Translations under genes and position numbers: made by a program
Part shown: one piece after another, positions 59,311 to 64,000 of the stretch
How positions within the stretch are numbered: position 1 is the stretch's first letter
Layout: each line of letters opens with the position of its first letter
DNA from: Trichoplax adhaerens
Lineage: Eukaryota > Placozoa > Uniplacotomia > Trichoplacea > Trichoplacidae
Direction of reading: 5' to 3'
Assembly: GCF_000150275.1 (NCBI RefSeq)
Contig: NW_002060955.1
Location: 1,804,126-1,868,125 of the forward strand
Length of the DNA stretch: 64,000 nt
The notes under the pieces: model-generated
Told to the model about the DNA's origin: nothing
Seen by the model: the letters and a program-made list of their open reading frames with translations, nothing else
Database searches by the model: none

Positions 59311-61887
59311 AGCTGGAGAAAAATATGGACGATCTGGATCCTCATCACGAAAAATCTAACGCCGATAAAGAATACACTAATACTTAGCTTGCATTTGTAT
59401 TTTAATATCATATTACCGCGACTAGTACATAACCTATTGCACTATTTATAATTGTATAATGTAATGTCATGTATTCTAACTCAAGCACTAGACGCCTTGC
59501 AACGTTTTTTCTCTAAATTTCGCAATTTTAATATGCATATAATCATTAATCTGCGATGCTACTAGATTAAGCATGTATCATGATATCTATACTATGATGT
59601 ATGGCAATGTTGTAGAGCATTAAGTTGTTAGTAAAATTTAGAATTGTAAAACTAATTCATTTTCGGATAAGGCTAAGCCATTTCTTTAGATACGGTACGT
59701 AATTTACAATGACCTCGACGATCAGATTATGGTCTCATCATAGTTAATCTTGTGTAATAGCCGTACTCTGACACGTTTAAATTACAATGTTAAATTATAT
59801 TCTTGTAATTCTAAGATTAAAACTGCTCGCCATCAAGTTAGAATTTATGAAACCCGACTACTTTTTGTAATAAACGGAGCTTTTAGTTTTAATTCTAGAA
59901 AAATTTGTGTGGGTGTTTAACTACTGTTGAAAATAGTTGCTAGGCAGCCATGATAGACATAACATTATGTCAGCAGTTAAAATACTAAAAAACTAAAGGT
60001 TACTCTTACTTAATTTCAAAATAATTTTTACTAAAATTCTGTAACACAGTAATTATAGATATATCTATGATCTTATACGTATTTTAATCAATCAAGGTTT
60101 GCTTTCATAACAATATCTGGCTATAAAATTTGATTTTATCGTAGTCGTACATAAATTAGCTAATATTTCTATAAAGCAGCTTCCTTATTACGATCAAGGA
60201 GACACGTTTAGTTATTGCAATCTCGTGACGGCGAGTAGTTAGTTGTCCGTACTTTGCAAGCAAATGCTGAGGAGGGCAAGTCGGACGAGCGACTTATCGT
60301 AGTTTTAATTACTCGTAATAAACACCGTTTCATGACATGAATAACTATTACATATTTAGAGTTTTTAGTATGTGTTAAGCGTCTATTACACATGTGTACT
60401 ATCACGCCTAATCACGCCTACATAATATAGTTATCACGCTTGTTGTTACACATTTGTACATGTTTTATGTTCGCCTAAAATGTATTTCCACGAATGTAAA
60501 TCATGGATAAACATGTTTCGTTTGATACTATTTACGCGGATATTTGTTATTATGAGAACAATCAAGTTTTTGTATTCAGAGTTTTATAATTTTTCTGAAT
60601 AGTCCTTTAAGAATTGTATAATTTTGCGTTAGTCCTTCTCTTACATTCTACCTTCACCCTGTACTCAAACGATCTTACCGTAATTACGATTACATATACT
60701 GATTTGAGCTTATAGATTTATATTAACTATAAGTCTGCCTTATTGTGACATTCATTAATTAATGCATCATCAATATTATAATTTTGTTGTGTGATGAAGC
60801 ATATGTTGACACCTAGCTACTAATTAACTAATATTAAATGTCATAGAAAGTGTGTTGTGATTCTGGCTATAATAAGTATGTAGACTGGGTTATTAATTAA
60901 TTACTGTTTTTGCACCAACGAAGTAATTGTAAGTTGTGCGTTCAATCGGACATTTTAATAAAATAGCTTCTAGAATAAAGTTTTGATCTTTAACGTGAGT
61001 AATCTATCGTCTAAGACTCGAATCTAAGTTTTGTTGATTAAAGAGTGCTTAGAGTTAGTTGCTTAGATAGTTAAGTCTACTTTAGAGGAAAGAATCCCGT
61101 TTAATTCTTGTGTTACAATCTCGGTTGTGACATTTATCTTGCTAAGTGACAGTTTTCCTAATAAAACTTACATCATTTTACACACTATACGAGATTTATT
61201 ACTTGACTTAAGCAGTAGTACGAACCTCATACATAACAACTTTCGATCAAAATTGATTGAATTGGTCGTAGCAGCATTACCTAGTCTATCCAACATTAGC
61301 ACGTTTTGGCTATGTAATTGATCAATTATTTAGCACCCTATAAATCTTCTAAATTCATCAAAATATTGTAAGTTGTGGTTTAACCACCTCTGATCTTATT
61401 TCTTATACCAGAAAAAGAATTAAAATCCGCGTATTGTTTTAAACTTTTTATTAATGGTTGTTGCTATTTGCTAACGAATTTTTTTGTAGTAAAATAGCAA
61501 TAATTTTAAAGGCAGAAATATGATACTATTGCTGAAATTAACACTGTTGTAGATTTAACCACGACTCTATTCCCATGTTTAATATGGAATATAATACGAT
61601 TAATCTGCAAGTAAACCAGACGTGTTGGCAAACTCGAAACTTTAATGTAACATATGTTTCGTTCTAATATGATTACATTTCATGACTTTCCGCAAAATAT
61701 TTACGCTTAAAATTGAGGAGTTACATCGGAAGTTATTAATATCTCAGGCTTTATGACAGTAGTAATCATAGGTATTATATTGAAAAAAATAATTATTGTG
61801 TCTCGTTTAATTTCAGTACGTACGAGAGCACTCTCGCACTTTCGGTACGTAAGGGAAATTCTGAATTTGAATGCATAAATACAGAAG
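59311..61887. other. Intergenic DNA downstream of gene B
   Basis: AATAAA-type signals are present (59305 overlapping the stop, 59869), either of which might end the gene B transcript. No further gene or clear repeat was recognised; the short open frames here lack splice context or similarity to each other. Confidence 0.4.
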
Positions 61888-62439
61888 TGTAAAGTAACTT
61901 AGTATTGTGATTGTAGACTGTTAGCCATGTTTAGTATAATGTACGGTAGATATTTATCCTAAGAGATATTTGGTAGCTATAACTATAGACTGTAGTGGTA
62001 GAGACTCTATGCTAGAGTACAGATGACTATATAAAGTAAGGCGTTGAGTTACTAGTAAGGTTATAGGTAAAAATAGAACTGTAAATCATATATTAGGATA
62101 TGGTTAATTCATTGTACTTTGGCTGGTGTGAATAATGTCTACATAAATACTGTAGTCGTATCCATATTGGATTAATGATGGTCCGCAGTAGAATAGTGTT
62201 ACTAAGAATAATTTAACTATGTGTAAAATAAGGTAAAAGGTTGCCATGCGGATTGTAGCTGCGAATGCTACGGAAAGTATAAAAGCATACAACTTTAGAT
62301 TATTCTGTTACTTCGTTGTAGAAGTCTTTAGTAGTAGTATTCGGCTAGAGTAGAGCTGTGTGTAGTTAATCTTTGTATAAGATTCAATAAAGCCCTTATT
62401 TTTCTAAAATTTGGAATTTTATGATTGGTATATATCACA
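61888..62439 (+). mobile_element. Solo LTR, family 1 (552 bp), intergenic
   Basis: Begins TGTAAAGTAACTTAGTATTG and ends TTGGTATATATCACA, with perfect 5-bp duplications AGAAG (61883-61887 and 62440-62444). It is closely similar to 56864-57390 but keeps a stretch (GCGTTGAGTTACTAGTAAGG, about 62041) that the other sense copy lacks and the 49450 copy partly shares. Confidence 0.92.
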
Positions 62440-62674
62440 AGAAGTTACTGAGATTTTGAGATCAAATTCGGCTTATAAGCTCATAAAAATGCTCAATTAT
62501 CTCCTTTAAGCGCATATTTTTCCTTGCCACTAACAAGACAGAATCGTAAATAATCCTCTGTATACTTCATTCTTGCTGATATGAGTGAGCGATATTGATC
62601 AATTAGTTTTATTTATTTACTCTTGCTGATATCTCAATGAAGCTCTAGTAATAATCTGTAGTAAATTACTAATT

Positions 62675-62884
62675 CTAGTAATTTCTCCTTTTCCTATAAA
62701 GTCCATAAATTTCATCAGGTGAAACGTAAGAGTAAAATGTTTTCTGGATTTTAGCAAAGTTTAATTTGATTTTATAGTTATTGCAGTCAACCCGATTAAC
62801 ATATATGCGTGAATGGCCATAAGCCGTATCAATTTTACGAGTGCATTTAAAATTTGCAGCGGCATATAATTCGTTAATGCCCAT
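62675..62884 (-). CDS. Possible small exon or remnant, unrecognised product
   Basis: Open frame of 69 codons starting MGINELYAAANFKCTRKI and ending YRKRRNY. Its composition (mixed charge, few low-complexity runs) is more protein-like than other short frames nearby, but no family is recognised, no splice partners were found, and chance cannot be excluded. Confidence 0.15.
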   Translation of the reverse strand: MGINELYAAANFKCTRKIDTAYGHSRIYVNRVDCNNYKIKLNFAKIQKTFYSYVSPDEIYGLYRKRRNY

Positions 62885-63541
62885 TTGGTGAGTTAAAACG
62901 AATACAAGCTCAACTTGAATCAGAAGGAAACTTGTTGTATTAGTCTTTGAAAGTGTCCACTAAAGCTCCAAGTGAGTAATACGTTACAAGTTTACAAGGC
63001 GCATCTAGTTCTTATCACTTATTTAGTAATCCTTTATAGTTCGTCAAATAAATACAACATTTCAACAATTTCAAAAAATTTTTGACGTTTGATTCCCTTT
63101 GTACTTGCAGCACGGTTAAAAATTTAGCAATCAAATGACACTATGTTACCCTTATATTTAAATTTAAATTTATCACAAAGTACCAAAGTGATAATTGGTG
63201 TCACAAGAACTATAAATTGTTATGTTTATCTAATTCAGTATCATCAACTAATATTCCAATAGAACGTTGATTCTATACGTCGGCATATTCAGCAAGGGCT
63301 AATTAAATCTATTTAGCAAATATTTAATTTAACATCAGTTTTGAAAATGATTCACAGGCAAAACAAATTTCTAATAAGGCGGTTCATGTCGTTTAGCTGT
63401 AGTTTGAAGTGGCTATTTTACAGCCTGAATTATTACCTACTAATTTTAATGCAAAACTTTCTTATAATCTATTCTAAAATCCTTTAAAAGAAACAAATAG
63501 CGTGGTTTAATACATTGCGATTTGATCCGTCTTCTGCATGG
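62885..63541. other. AT-rich spacer, nothing recognised
   Basis: No gene or element supported between the small open frame and the inverted family-3 repeat. Confidence 0.4.
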
Positions 63542-64000
63542 CTGAATTAGTTATAAGCGACGAGATGAATAGCTCTTTAATTTAAGTCGACTTTAGATCA
63601 TTTCATTTCCAATTTATGGTACAATCTTTAGTTTTCTACAATACAAACATTAGTTATTAACAGTTGATTTTTACGCCTAATTTAATTCAGCCGCTTAATC
63701 CGTAAATTGCAATTAATGCCTAATTTTATCATCTGGTTCTAACTGTTGTCAATTATATTGTCTTTGAAAGGCTGATTTGGACGGATTTAATCTATGTCTT
63801 CAATTATACCACAATTGTTTCGTAGGATTGAAAATGAATTTCTAAAATTGTAAGAAATGGACTGTCACATATTCCATAAGTAGCTGTTTTTTGTCTTCAT
63901 TTTAAAAATTCAGTCAACAATTCATAGAAGGTCATTCCCAGTTTCTTATTCAATTTTATTTTACTACAATACAACCATAAGTCAATAAGAGTTGCTTTAA
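63542..64000 (-). repeat. Inverted copy of family-3 repeat, cut by the window edge
   Basis: Reverse complement of 35058-35517, highly similar throughout, including GTCGACTTTAGATCATTTCA and GGTCATTCCCAGTTTCTTAT. It stops at CTGAATTAG (63542), the same point at which the 35-kb copy meets the family-2 LTR. The other end lies outside the window. Confidence 0.9.

Overview
ORGANISM. The window is eukaryotic nuclear DNA from an animal: AT-rich, with GT-AG spliced genes, short introns (mostly 100-600 bp), class A G-protein-coupled receptors, leucine-rich-repeat (LRR) receptor exons and a mitochondrial CLPB (SKD3) chaperone gene. A placozoan (Trichoplax or Hoilungia type) fits best, but that is inference; the sequence proves no species. 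It is an assembly scaffold with one run of N at 52796-53751. LAYOUT. (1) 75-2415, minus strand: 5' part of a CLPB/SKD3 gene, from the mitochondrial leader through the ankyrin repeats to the AAA+ Walker A and B motifs; it runs off the left edge. (2) 2925-5235: old tandem repeats. (3) 5783-6780, plus: a decayed class A GPCR with one frameshift and two in-frame stops. (4) 8706-32707, minus: gene A, a very large LRR-GPCR with one LRRNT exon, 49 small LRR exons and one 7TM exon. (5) 32.7-36.6 kb: the region between two divergent genes, filled with LTR fragments and an older repeat. (6) 36599-59310, plus: gene B, the mirror-image paralogue of A, also with 49 visible LRR exons and one 7TM exon. (7) 59.3-64 kb: gene-poor, with a solo LTR and an inverted repeat copy. 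MAIN RESULT. Genes A and B are head-to-head paralogues whose exons match one for one: 48 LRR exon pairs plus the 7TM exon, with unusual splice donors shared at the same exons. Each LRR is its own exon of 63-84 nt (mostly 72), a multiple of three and bounded by phase-2 introns, so any one can be skipped without a frame change. The ectodomain of about 49 LRRs is several times longer than the roughly 10-17 of known relaxin-type and LGR4-6 receptors. The hinge and 7TM look like the relaxin-receptor/GRL101 (type C LGR) family, but no LDLa module was found. In the N-terminal third, cysteines alternate between two registers in successive repeats, pointing to a two-repeat ancestral unit and possible disulfide staples. 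MOBILE DNA. Two solo-LTR families were recognised from TG...CA ends and 5-bp target duplications: family 1 (49450, 56864, 61888, plus a fragment at 23768) and family 2 (35518, 38290, 39412, plus a fragment at 33264). Most sit in gene B introns or in the A/B intergenic region; one begins 11 nt after a splice donor. All exon boundaries were read by eye and may be off by a base or two.
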